Shown: in pieces, positions 45,130 through 57,922 of the stretch
Layout of the letters: every line of letters begins with the position of its first letter
Numbering within the stretch: position 1 is the first letter of the stretch
From: Toxotes chatareus
Taxonomy: Eukaryota; Chordata; Actinopteri; Toxotidae
Direction: 5' to 3'
Assembly (NCBI GenBank): GCA_016801885.1
Contig: CM028888.1
Location: 18,523,170 to 18,587,169, forward strand
DNA length: 64,000 nucleotides
Notes under the pieces: generated by a model
Databases searched by the model: none
What the model saw: the letters and a program-made list of their open reading frames with translations, nothing else
Told to the model about the DNA's origin: nothing
Translations under genes and position numbers: made by a program

Positions 45130-48004
45130 CTGAGACTTGTAATCCACAGGGAATCCCTGTCTGTTCACATGATTAACTAAAACCAGAATTTTGCACAGTT
45201 CAGATCCAATGCTATCGCTTTGTTTCAAAAAGGAACCATCAGGCAGACTGGGATGCTGCAGCATGTTTTGATCTGTGAATGTATGTGCCGTGATATGGTG
45301 AAATTTTTTTGGGACCAAATGATTGACACTCTGCTGAGTGCAGCTACACACCTTGCCATTTAAATTCACTGTGACTGAACAGCTATTAGCAATGTACCTG
45401 ACATTTCTGGATCTATTTTGTTGTTGTTTGTTGTTGTGGAGGTAATTTCTCCACTGACAGCAACCTCATTAGTGTGGTAAACAGCGCAGTAATAAAATAT
45501 ACTGTAAAACCCCACGTTCTACTGTCACTTAGCTTTACAGCTGTTGGTTTCTGCACCAGCACAGATGTAGTGTGTGTGTAGAAGGCAACAAGTTCATTTA
45601 TTTTTCTGATACAGCTGTAACTGTGGAAAAAGAATTGCCAATCATTCATTTTGCTACTCATGCAGCATTCTGTTGACTACAGCTAATATACAGATCTAGT
45701 CCATTTAGTCCATGATCATATTCTTGTGCATGGAAGTTTTAAATAGAAAGTATTAAAATTCATACTTTAAAAGCCAGAAACACATTGAATGACGTAGCAC
45801 CAGGCTGCACAGTAACACAGATAAAGTTTTGGCTGGTCTGTTACCTTTTTGGGTGACATTTTAATTATTCTTTTCTGGCTTGTGCCAACACTAATCATCT
45901 CACTGTGTTAAGGCGTAGTGTTCTTGTTTAACTGTGAATAAAGGAAGTTATCTCCAGAAAGGAAACTGTACTGGTAGGCAGAAGCTCTGCAACCACACAC
46001 TCAGTCACAGGACCACAGCAGCATGAAAAACACACAGCTGTGGAACTGAAACTAAGAAGAGCCTGATGAGACACACAGGAAGCGCTTCAGCAGCATTAAA
46101 GACTTAAATAAAGTGGGCTTGCTTAAGAAGCTTTAGACACAAGTGACAGACTGGAGCAAGAAAAGCAGAACAGGAGTAAGTTTTCTTTTTTGATTTTTAA
46201 AAAATGTTTTCATGTTATTTTTTTTATTCTGCCTCTGGTCTTTCCTTGATGGGAATGTCTTTCCTGCTAAGTGCTTCAGTTGAACACTCAAATAGAATGA
46301 CTACTTAGTAGAACATGTCAATTAAATTATCTTTTCTATATGCCAGATAAAGTTTTAAAAGCTGTTTACGTTATGTTTAACTGCTCTTTCAGCTCCTCTC
46401 TGATGAACTCATGGCAAAACACACACACACACTGTCACATGATACAGTGATGGGTTTTTTTTTTTCTATTGCTCTGATGGTATGGTCCGGGATGGTCAAT
46501 ACAGCATCCTTTTAAGCCCTCAGTCTTGCAGTAATGTGGTTTGATGTTCCCTAGGGTGGGTCACTTTATCTCCCCTTGGTTTGCTCCTTCCATCTCATCT
46601 CTGTTACATGCAGCGAACATATTCAGACACAACACAATAGGATTCACACACCCAGATTACTGCAGGACACGCTACTGCGGACTGTTGTTTTGCCTTTGAC
46701 TTCAAGTTTTTGTCAAGAGGATAATCTGAAAGAGGAGGAAATCTTTCTGGTGAGTCAGATGATGTATAATGGCTTTGTTTACCAGTTCCAATTGATTCAA
46801 TTGCTTCAGGTAATGAAGAGTATGTTCAGCATCTTTAGTACCATGAGCAAAATCCTCTGTGTCAAAATGTACAATTATTTTCCCTTCTCATGACATGTAA
46901 CTGTGATGTTTTGGGGGGTTTTTGTTTTTGTTTTAAATGCAGATTTTTCAAATGATAGTTTGCATAGCTTGGGTTGTGGTTTTATGAGGAAACAGATAAA
47001 CGGTACAAACAGATTTGAGATTTCTGTCTTTAAGATTAAGAGATACTTTATTAATCCCCGTGGGGAAATTTGGTACATTTTACAGTCTTTTATTAATAAT
47101 CAGAAGAAGTCTAAATCTGGAGGATTTTACTGAGAACCAAGGCTTGCATTACTGTAGGTCAGATCAGATCAGTGGATTCATGAATAATACAGCAGGACAT
47201 AGATACGTGGTGTGGATGAAGGTGCTTCTGCAAACACAATTTACCAAAAAAGACATGTAGGTATGAATGAATTTTGTAAGTCTTATTTGAAAATTGTGTA
47301 GCTCCAGGTTTTTAAATGAAAGAAAATGTTTTTTGTCATTCATACATGTTAAAGAATACATTTGTGTTTCTTCAGAACATGGAGTTTACTTCTCTGTTTT
47401 TCCATCTTTTGTTTGTTGCTGTGATATGTATTAGCCCCGTGATGGTCATGGAGTCTTGCAGTGTTTCCAGTGAGTCATTAATCCCCCCCCTCCCCCTTTT
47501 TTTTTAAGAAAAGGGGAACAAGAAGCCACCAAAGATATAGGTTCCCGTTGTCCTTAACACATCTTCCTTTACATTAAAATATCTGTCATTTCACTGTGAT
47601 CATCTTAACTCTACAGGAAGATTTTCACTTCATTTACTCAGTGATTCTGTTGCTACACATCTACGTAACTGTGAATGGTTTGATTATTCGGCAGAGAAGT
47701 GGCTAACAGATCAAGTGCTGTGTGTAGCGCTGTCACGGAAATCTTCTTCTAAATAAACTCCTTTGTGAGTTATTGTGGGTGAAGCATCACAAGTCTGTCC
47801 GTGCCTGTAGAGGTCACTGAGGTGATCCCCTGTGATCCCCTGTGGTAAACAAGCTTCAGACCCAGCTGACACAAACACACAGGAAATAATGTGGTAACAC
47901 TCAATATATTGTCTCATTAAAACAAGGTAATAAAAAAGGTACGTATAAAATGCATGTACACGTGTGCCATATTTCCACACAGATCACTGCAGAGAGAGGT
48001 AAAG
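45130..48004. other. SHPK 3' flank and TRPV1 upstream region
   Basis: AATAAA hexamers at 45491 and 45937 are candidates for the SHPK 3' end. Around 45990-46175 an exon-like stretch ending AACAGGA before GTAAGTTTTC may be a non-coding first exon of TRPV1. A short repeat of the fish type 'AGATACTTTATTAATCCCCG-GGGAAATT' lies at about 47040-47078. No further coding gene is seen. Confidence 0.45.
47038..47080. repeat. Short dispersed-repeat piece (TTTATTAATCCCC type)
   Basis: AGATACTTTATTAATCCCCG followed by TGGGGAAATTTGG is a widespread fish retroelement tail motif. Only about 40 bp is recognisable. Confidence 0.5.
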
Positions 48005-51000
48005 ATGGAGATGTCCGACTTCTCCCTGGAGGCAGATGACAGGACAGAGGAGGAGAGAAAGCAGCAAAGACCACCAAAGGAGTCTGGTTTGCTCTGTGCT
48101 TGCTGTTTCGGGGAGGCCCCCATGGCTACCATGGACACTGTTTACCAGGAGGAAATGGAGCCCATCGCTCCTAAAGTCAGAATCAATCTCGGCTTTTACA
48201 AGTGAGCCTCTCCATGCAATGATAATCCGGTTGCTGCCTTTTTAAAATCATATCACAGATGCTGTGTATTATCAAGCCCCATAGTGCTGATTAATGTGGA
48301 GTGGGAAGCTGCTTGACCTTTTGAGTCACATGTATTTTTTGTGAACTAGCTGTGTGTGAAATATATTTTGTTTGTAGAGCGAGTCAAGGTGAAACGGAGG
48401 CCCAGCAGAATGAAGACAGCAAGAGATTTACCAATGCTAGGTTGTTTGAGGCAGTGGCCAGCAGGGATGTCAGACAGCTGGACGGCCTGGAGCTGTACCT
48501 GCACCAAAACAGGAAGAAACTCTCAGACTCCTTGTGTAAGTGTGGCAGGACCCACAATGCAGCAGCTGCTGCACCAAACTGTAAGCTGTTGGCCTGTGTG
48601 TTAAATCCCTGAATGTCTGGTTACACCTGCAGATCAGTCGTACGGCAAAACACCCCTAATGAAGGCTCTGCTGCACCTCAAAGACGACAAGAATGAGACT
48701 GTGGAATTGTTAATTAACATTTCAGAGAAGATGGGCGACATTAAAAAGTTTGTGAACAGAGCCTACACCAAAAGCTATTACGAAGGTAAACTTTTTTTTG
48801 TGAATCATGTGTGCTTGAATTTGACATAATCCTTCCTTATTTGACCCCACACTCTCTCTCTACATCTTTTCAATCCTCCACATGAAGCACAGTTGCTGTG
48901 AGAATGATCTCTAAATTAACTTTTTCCATCATTAGCCACAAAAAAAAAAAATCTAGAAAGAAAAATGACCGATTTTCTGATATATGTTGATGTGTGACTC
49001 CGACAGGCCAGACAGCTCTGCACATAGCCATCGAGAGGAGGAGTCTTTTCTATGTAAAACTACTGGTCAGTAAAGGAGCCAATGTCCATGCCAAAGCCTC
49101 TGGAAAATTCTTCCAGCCACACGACGGCCCCTACTTTTACTTTGGTGAGTCCATGCTGCAGCAGAAAGGAGCTCCTGCATCCAGAGCCTCATACAGAGAT
49201 CATCTATTGGGAAGTATCACTCAGTGTGTGAGAGTTTTGGCAGCATCTTTGCATTTTTATCAAATTTCTTAATTTTCCAAAATTGTATCTCATTATTTTC
49301 CCTTCAAGTTATTGTTCAATATTGTTACATAATTTAGTTAATAGAGAGATTTGGTGTTGCGCCTTCATTAAGTCAGGTTACAAGAAGAATGGTCAAAATT
49401 ACTCCAGCAGAAGCAGAGATATCTTTCAGGAATTTTAAGCCTTCGAGCTCAGCCTGTGATAACCCTCTGTCAGGGTGTCACTGGGCGGCCCATCGCTCCC
49501 TTATAATATACATCAACACCAGCTGCTGACATGTAATACATGTAAAACTACTGTGCAGGTGTGTCCTTCCACAGTGTCCTATTCCAAGATGGGATGAGGA
49601 CATGTCAGACCTGGAACCTGGACTGATGTAAAGCTAGAAAGCTAATCAGGGTTTCACTCTTCAAACTCTCTGGATTATTACATGAAACATTTACTGTGCA
49701 CAACACAGTATATTGTTACAAGAAGAAAAGTTTCTTATCATAAAGTGATAAGTTTGTATGTTGTAATAATGTGAAAATATCTTGAAATGTGAAAAACATC
49801 TTGTTATATCAATAAACTTCTTACGTTACGATGTATAATGTTTAACTGATGTTTTATTTTTCTGGTATGACAGGAATACGCTGCCGTAGTTATGCAGGGC
49901 AAAAAGCTGTAAGTAAAGATCGGCCTCTGACAGGAGTCCCTCTCTGTGCTGTCCTCAGGTGAGCTGCCTCTGTCTCTGGCAGCCTGCACCAACCAGGCCG
50001 ACATGGTGGACTTCCTGATGGAGAACGAGTACCAGTCAGCGGACCCAAAGCTGGTGGACTCACAGGGCAACACGGTCCTACACGCTCTGGTGGCGGTAGC
50101 TGTAGTTGACAAGTCCAAGGAGAACACAGAGTTCATCACTAAAATGTACGACCGCATCCTCAAGATCACCGCCCGACTGTATCCAAAGGTGAAGCTGGAG
50201 GACATGGTGAACAACGAGGGTCTAACACCTCTCAAAATGGCTGCCAAGATGGGCAAGACAGGGGTCAGTACACACATGGCTAGATTAATGATTAAAATTC
50301 AAAGGGGCCCAGGGACAAAAATGTCGTTTGGACCCCCAAGCTCCACCGGGCTGAGGTCTACTAATTTCAGTTTCTTGTGCATGGGCATGTATTACAGTGA
50401 AAATGAGAAAGATTTTTCAAACTTTTAAATATGAGAAATTGTGGCTTTTAGGGCAACTGCATCACTTGCCCCATGTGTAATTCAGACACATTGATTGTGT
50501 AAAGGACAAGATTAATAATCCACTCGACTGAAATTGTGGACTTAAAGACATGAAGTCATTCAAGAGGCCTCCTCGGTTCTGCTGCCTGGCTGCTAGTTCC
50601 AGGAAAGTGTAGAGTTTCAGTCTTGATGGTCAGCTGCCTGAATGACAAACCTTCTGGCTTTTCTTCTCATTTGTCTGCAGGTTTTTTCACATATCCTGAA
50701 ACGGGAATTCCAAGAGAGCCACAATAAACATTTGTCCCGTAAATTCACTGAATGGGTTTACGGGCCCGTCCACTGCTCCCTGTACGACCTGGCCTCTGTG
50801 GACTCATGTGAGGACAACTCGGTCCTCGAGATACTGATCTACGGCAGCGACATTCCCGTGAGTCCCGGCATCATGAGCCCAAAGCGTCTGCTGTCGTTCT
50901 TCTTGACTCAAACGTCCATGTCCTCCTGTTTCCTCGCAGAACCGTCACGAGATGCTCCAGACGGAACCTCTGAGCCGGCTGCTGGAGGAGAAGTGGAAGA

Positions 51001-54000
51001 GGTTTGCAGGTCGAATGTTTTGCTTCAACTTCCTAGTCTACCTCACGTACCTGATCATCTTCACTTTTGTGGCCTACAATAAGAGGCCTGGAAAGGTGAG
51101 CTGGCTGCTGCAAGCTGTGTGACAGATGTGTGTAGCCTGTCCCTGACAGATGTGTGGTGATGCTGATGTTTGTTCTCTGCCTCACAGCTGCCATTTCCCC
51201 TCGAACACACTACAGAGGGTTACCTTTATGTCTCAGGCCAGCTACTGACAGCACTGGCAAACTGCTATTTCTTTTGCACAGGGGTATGTGGCTGCTCTTG
51301 TGTTTTAAATTAAAATCCAACATCTCCTATCCTCGTCCCTTTGGAAATTGTATTCCAATCATCTGACTGATCAAAAACCATATCTATATCCCTAGATAAT
51401 TGATATGAAGAGGAAGCGCCCAAAGCTGCAGACCTTGCTGATTGATGGATATTACGAGATTCTTTTGTAAGTGGTAAAGCTTTTTTTTTTCTCAGATGTG
51501 GTCAAAATGAAAGAGCTTCCTTGTACACATCATATTTACCTTCAGCATCCGTTGCCGTTGTGAGGTCTAACAAATGTGTTGAATGAAACATTTTTTTAAA
51601 AACTCTCCACAGGGTGCATTTAAACTGCAATCTATTGTAACGTCACTGAGCATGTGTGTGTGTGGATGGAAAAAAAGTCGGCACCAGGAGGAAAAGCCGT
51701 GTTTCACTGCTCTCTAGTGGTCATTTCCTTCTCTGTTTCATCATCAGAACTGTGCTCCGTTGCATCTTGACCACACCCAGCAGACATAAGTTGTGGTGTA
51801 CTGATGCACAATGGAGTACACCTGTGCATCACTGCTGCTGTGTGATAGTGTTCAGCTGGAGCTTCAGGAGCACCTGTCTTCACATGTCCTAGTTATAGTC
51901 TGTCTTTCAGATGCATATTAAACATAGGATTTAATTGAATCAGCAGCTCATGGAAAGCATTCAATTTCAATTCAATTCAATTCAATTCAATTCAATTTTA
52001 TTTATATAGCGCCTTCCACAATCAAAATTGTCTCAAAGCGCTTTACAGAGACCCAGAGCCATACATGCATAGTTGACATCTCTATAACTGAAATATAAAC
52101 TAGATAACTAGACTAGATAGCTAAACTAGATAGCCTTAAATGTTTTATTGATGTTAGATTCTAAAATGTGTCTTCTTGTTTTTTTCACATACACAATGCA
52201 GTAGAAACATACAAATCCCACTGTAACCTCACATTTTGTAGTACAGATCTGCCTTGTTGGTATTTGCAGTCATAAAGCTGTGCAGGATCACAGCTGCTTC
52301 TCTGTCGTTTGTAGTTTTTCGCAGGCCATCCTCTTCCTGGCCTCGGCCATGCTGTATCTGTGCGGGCGACAAGAGTACCTCGGCTTCTTGGTGCTGTGTC
52401 TTGCTCTGAGCTGGGTGAACCTGCTCTACTACTCCAGGGGCGACAGACACATGGGCATCTACAGTGTCATGATACAGAAGGTAGTCCACACAGGCTGAGC
52501 TGCACCACAGTGAACATCACAGTGAACGCTCTCAACCCTGAAGCCTTTTGTCTGTTTCCCTTTTTGCAGATGATCCTCAGTGATATCCTGCGCTTCCTTT
52601 TTGTCTACGTTGTCTTCCTCTTTGGATTTTCAGCAGGTATTTTCATTTTTCCTCTGCAAATGAAAAGAGTCATTCAAAATTCTCTCAGGCCTGAAAATAG
52701 AACTCACAAAGTAATATTATCAAGGTTTTACTTCGTTTTTATCGATTTGAAAAGTTGCGCTCTCCTACAATTACTCTCCAAAACAAATAACAGGAGCTTT
52801 GAGTTAAGAACTTGTACCAGCATCACCATAATCATCCTCTTCTTGTGTCCTGTCCCAGCGGTGGTCACCCTGCTCATAGAGCCTCCTGCGAGAAACACGA
52901 CTGAAAGTAGTACGCGGATGGGTCTCTATGGTCCCATTGGCTCTGATGAGGAGTGCGTGAAACCCACCTTCAGAAACATCTCTTACACCACGCTGCAGCT
53001 CTTCAAGTTCACCATCGGCATGGGTGACATGGAGTTTACCGAGAGCTACCAGTACAAGGAGGTCTTCTACGTGCTCCTCATCGGCTACATCATACTCACC
53101 TACATCCTGCTGCTCAACATGCTTATCGCCCTCATGAACCGCACCGTAGAGAAGATCACAAAGGAGAGCACCAGCATCTGGAAGCTGCAGGTGAGGCATC
53201 CTGAAGGTTCATGGGGTCATGTGAGTGTCTCTTACAGGAAGCTGGTTTGACCGAGTGCTGTGACTGTTTTCAGAGAGCCATCACTATCCTGGACATGGAG
53301 AAAAGGCTGCCTTGCTGTCTGAAGAGGAAGTTACGTTGTGGGGTGCTGAAAAAACTGGGCACAACTCTTGGCGATGACCTTCGCTGGTGTTTCAGGTTCA
53401 CTTCTTTCAAATGTATATTTTCATAATATACATAGATAAAGACCCTGAAAGCCCAGCTGCTGTGTGGAAAACACACTGCTGAAGCACATATAACCTATGC
53501 TTGGGCCATGTTAGGGGTGTGGCTGTAGCGATGGCAATGTAGGTCTGTCCCAACAGCACCGCCATGTTGTTGACCTTTGTGGGTTTGATATCTCAACTAA
53601 TGTTGCACAGATTTCCATGAAATGTAGTACAGGCAACTTTGGTCATCCCACTTTTCATCTAGGCTGAGATTTTTATTCGTCCAATACTTCTACGTGCAGA
53701 ACTAATGACATTGCCATGAGCCTCAGCTGCACTTTGTTTGGTTGGTGCTATTTAGCAAATACGGGCATGCTAACATGCTGAATTAAGATGGTGTATGCTG
53801 TAAATAGCTAAATATCAGCAAGTTAGCATTATCATTGCGAGCATGTTAGCAGGAGGGTTTAAGCAAGTGCTCAGATCACTGCTGTGAGTAAATAAAGTCT
53901 TACAGAGCTGCTGGCATGGCTGTAGTCTCTGAGCCTTGTTAATATATAGCCTAAATGGTGCATATTCCAAAACAATGTTGTGTATAGTGAAGCCACTACA

Positions 54001-54983
54001 TGTAATCTGCAGTGTGTGATGTACCTGCTGGACACTGAAGTCACTGAGCCGCAGAGTCAGAGTACAAGTGATTCAATAAGCCCTCCCACCCCCAGCAGAT
54101 GAATGCTGCCCCAGATAAGGAACAGAGAGAGGAACATGATGGTTGAATTACATTTCCATTCGTTAGAGTTATTAGTGACAAGCAGAGGGAAATTTTGTGA
54201 CGGCCTGCGCTATACATATGCCCTCTGCTCAGTAGTGGCCCAGTATCGTCTCCTGTTGTGCTGGATGAGACACAACATGTGTGTGTGTGTCTATAAATGT
54301 CTTGGTGGGTTTGTGTCAGGAAGGTGTTGCTGTGAGAGGTGTAGGGCTGTCATCTGTCCTATACAGTTATACAGTTACTATACAGTTTTTTATAGTAACT
54401 GGGCATGAGACATTCTCTGCTATATTGCAAGGTTTCATCTCCTAACATTGAGCATTAAAAATCCCTTGCACCAAACTGTTTGACACTACAGAACAATCTC
54501 CTGAGCAGCAAAAAAAAAAAGCAAACAAAGGTTTAGGCTTGAAGATTTAACTAAAAATGCAGCTGTGTGAGCAGGATCGATTGAAGTGCGGCACACTGTT
54601 CTTCATTAATTTGCCTTCTCTGACAGCTCACACAGCAGACAGTAATTGGAGCATGTGTCTCTTCGTGTCGTCTCAGAGTGGAGGAAGTCAACTGGAACAA
54701 ATGGAACATCAACCTGGGCAAAATCGATGAGGATCCCGGCTGTGATCATACAACATCGCCTGGTTTACACTCCCCGCAGCGCAGACGAAACACAGGTGCA
54801 CAAACGTGGATGCAGATTCAAAGTTTCTAAATGAGAACATGCGTTTTGGTAATTCTGCTCCAATAACATTTCCTTCTTTTTTCCACAGGGAGGAGCTGGA
54901 GAGGCTTTTTCTTGGAAAGCAGACGGCAGCGGCGCACAACTCAGCCCACGGAGATGAGTTCTGTGAACACCCCACAGGTCTAA
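48005..54983 (+). CDS. TRPV1: Transient receptor potential channel TRPV1
   Basis: Non-selective Ca2+-permeable cation channel for heat, acid and lipids. Fifteen coding exons: 48005-48201, 48378-48535, 48633-48785, 49007-49144, 49959-50263, 50681-50857, 50940-51095, 51188-51283, 51396-51466, 52315-52480, 52570-52636, 52859-53190, 53274-53395, 54677-54795 and 54889-54983. They sum to 2,352 nt (783 aa; human 839, the difference mainly in the N-terminus). Seen: ankyrin repeats (RLFEAVASRD; GQTALHIAIERR; GELPLSLAACTNQ; GNTVLHALV; LTPLKMAAKMGKTG), linker HLSRKFTEWVYGPV, S1 to S4, S4-S5 linker with YYSRG, pore filter TIGMGD (613-618), S6 with LLLNMLIALM, TRP helix IWKLQ, and C-terminal WCFRVEEVNWNKW. 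Its place beside SHPK supports TRPV1 rather than TRPV2 or TRPV3. Three of four classic vanilloid-site positions differ from mammals. Start taken at the first in-frame Met after the acceptor. Confidence 0.93.
51963..52052. repeat. Second copy of the 40160-type dispersed repeat, truncated
   Basis: (TTCAA)n followed by TTTATTTATATAGCGCCTTC and AAAGCGCTTTACAGAGACC, nearly identical to 40185-40245, then unrelated sequence. Lies in a TRPV1 intron. Confidence 0.75.
53505..53945. mobile_element. Teleost dispersed repeat with GCATGCTAACATGCT motif
   Basis: Contains GCATGCTAACATGCTGAATT, AGCAAGTTAGCATTATCATT, GAGCATGTTAGCAGG and ACAGAGCTGCTGGCATGGCT. This order is typical of an abundant non-coding fish repeat; its class is uncertain. 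It lies in the intron before TRPV1 exon 14. Confidence 0.55.
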
Positions 54984-56422
54984 AGAGACAGCAGAGAGCT
55001 TCACTCTCAGCCCTGGAGCAACGAGGCGTTCAAACCTAAAGACAGTGTTCAGTTTCAGTTCCCCAAGAAATTTAACCACCATGTGTTAACTGCCTTTCTG
55101 ATACTCCACTGTCAGCCTGATCTTCATCTCTGAAGCAATATTTCACTGACATGAGCATTGGCGAGGAGGGTTTTGTAGATATGTCTGACTGATATAATCA
55201 TATTAGCAGGTAGAAATTGTGAATGCTGAATGCAGCAAGGAAAACATGCATCTGAAATACAGTTAATTAACCAAACCATTTAATCCAAAGGCTTATGCGC
55301 ATGCTGTTTCTGCCAGGATGCACAACTTCTCTGCAAAAAAAAAAAAAAGGTCATAACCTGCCAGCACCCCATCGCTCAAAATCCTTCATGGAGTAATACT
55401 GATCACGAAGGTGCTGATCCTGCCCTCCCGCTGCATGCCCTTTATACAAGTCCCATTTTCATCACAGCCAGACAAGCAAAATCTACTGAAGCCAGATCGT
55501 CCTGCGGATTTCACAGCTTGCTTTGTCTCCCGTTCTTCCTGTTTCTATTTGGCAGAGGCAGGCTCGGATAAATGGCATGAAAGCACAGCAACTGGTGCTA
55601 CAATCACCACTCGTCAGCACTGGGCTGTCACAGTCACAAATCATATGTGGGTGAGACGGCCCCTTTTGAACCGTTCAGCCACTTGTTAGGCTGACTATGT
55701 AAGAAATGAGAGTATGAACAGTAACCCACCTGAAGAGTCACACAGGACAGCAGCTGTTAAAGTTACTGTATCTAAACCCATGCAGAAGCAAAGGAGCAGA
55801 AGAAAACTGCAGTTTAAGTCACCTGTGGTTTGTTCAGACATGTTCCACACCATCCAAACCACAGTTAAGACTCTTTTCAAAGCATAAATTAGAACTTTAT
55901 TTTATTATTACAATATTACAAAAAGAGTAGCACAACTCTCACGCTCTTGCCTCTTATCTGTCGTACAGAATGACACAAAAGAAAGGCTCATGGACCTTCT
56001 TCCATTTCACAGCAATAGTACAAGAAACAAAGGAAAATAAAATTTAAATAACAAGCAAATCAAGTATTATAAATAGTCACAACTGCAAACTGAAGCTTTG
56101 AAACTTGGAAAAAAAAGTTACAGCTCTGTAACTACACATTGCTAAAATATATAATTACAAAATATTACTCCTCTTCTTGCGTTCCAATAATAAAGAATCT
56201 CTAAGGAATTGCCTGTCTATTCAACAAAACTTCATTAAAATAAAAAGACCAGAAAAAAACAATGCTGTTTCTGTGTTTCCTTACCATCTTTTCTTTCTCC
56301 TTATTGTTTGGGGTTTTCATTAAAACCATGCTCATTTGCAAAGGAAAGTCCAAGGACCAAACACTTAAGGCTTTATAAGGGCTGTTAGGGAGTTAGGTGA
56401 ACAAAACATGGGCGTTGTCGTG

Positions 56423-56464
<42 letters not shown>

Positions 56465-57922
56465 GAACTCTACCCACATCAGCAGGCAACATTCACACAC
56501 AATCATTAAATTTTAAAGTTACAGTAGTCTAGTAGGTAAGCCAGTGTACAATAAAATAAACAATGCATTTGCTGTTTCACTTTAAACTTAAAAGTCAGTT
56601 GTTTGTTTATGTCTGAATGATCTTGCAAGTGATCAATTTGGTCTTTTCCAGGCAGACTTCACATCAGAATCAGTAGCAACTACACAACTTAATACACTTA
56701 AGTTCCTGCTGTCAAAGGATCAAAACTCTGGTTAGACTCGTAGTTAGATTCTACATGACATTAGTAACACTATCACTAGATCTACTCCAGAGTTTTGTCC
56801 TCCTAACTAACCCACCCCCCTTCAATACCTGCAAAACAAATGATTTCAACATTCAAGTAATACATTTTTTCATGGATACAAAAACAATCTGAAAAGGAAA
56901 CAAAAACAAAATGGCACATCTTCATAACAGTGGGTCCTTGTTAACCTGACTTTGGCCATTTTAAGGTTTGAGAGTTAAGCTCTCATGACTTCTTCTGCAC
57001 TGGTTGCAGTCTTGTTGCCAAACCTTCCTGGCATTGTCAAAAGTCTTTTTTTAAACACCTGAATTCATTGCAGCATTTTAAGCAGAACAGAGAATCCCCC
57101 TTTTTAATGTATTTGCTCCCTGCTGGATCTTCACTATGTACAAACAGCTTGATTATATGTTTCCTTAACTGACAGAGAGGAATCAATCTTGAATAGTCCT
57201 ATTATACAAATAAATAATTACATTTAAAAAGAATAAAACCTCTGTGTACATGTGCATACCACAAGCTGTACTTTGTAGTCTCCAGTGTCTGTTAGGTTTG
57301 CATTGAAACAAGATCATGACTCTCTCTTATGTTCTGATGACTGTGTTTAATCTTGAAGTTACTATGAGATTTGAGCGTTAACACCAAAATCAAATTCAAG
57401 TCACTTGTCTAATCAAACAATAAAATTCCTGACAAGATCCCGTGAAAAACATCCGTCAGTAGATGTTTTGTTTTTTGTTTTTTGTTTTTTGTTAGTGGGG
57501 GATCTATCTGGTTTCCTCTTTCTTACATGCATAAGAAAACATTACTGAAAGGTCTGAAGTTGAAATAACACAGCATCTGTTCCGATCCAGGCACACAGAT
57601 AAACAAGTGTGGTAGAGGAAGAAGCAGGGAATGACACACACAGTACAGACATGTACGCACACGCACGTGAAAAAGTTCCCTAAAGTGCCAGGTAAATGCA
57701 CTCATTAACAAAAATAAAAGTAGCAATTGATCACTTGCAAGATTTATTTAAAAAAAAAAAAAAAAAAGAACAAAAAAAATACTGTTCTTCATTAAATATA
57801 TTAATTTACCCTCTTTAACATTAGCAGTCATTTGTTTAAGTTAGCAATTTAGTTTTATTCATGTGTTTCCTTTAAGACTAAACAAGGGGGTTTGATAACT
57901 GTTGTGTAGACAAGGCCATAGC
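54984..57922. other. 3' untranslated regions of TRPV1 and FAM222B
   Basis: Converging 3' ends. From about 55890 to 57922 the sequence is AT-rich, intron-free and precedes (on the minus strand) a TTTATT (AATAAA reversed) at 55896-55901, so it is most likely the long 3' untranslated region of FAM222B. It contains a (CA)n tract at 56425-56461 and a (T6G)n run near 57467-57491. No other gene seen. Confidence 0.55.
56425..56461. repeat. (CA)n microsatellite
   Basis: About 18 CA units in the likely 3' untranslated region of FAM222B. Confidence 0.95.
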
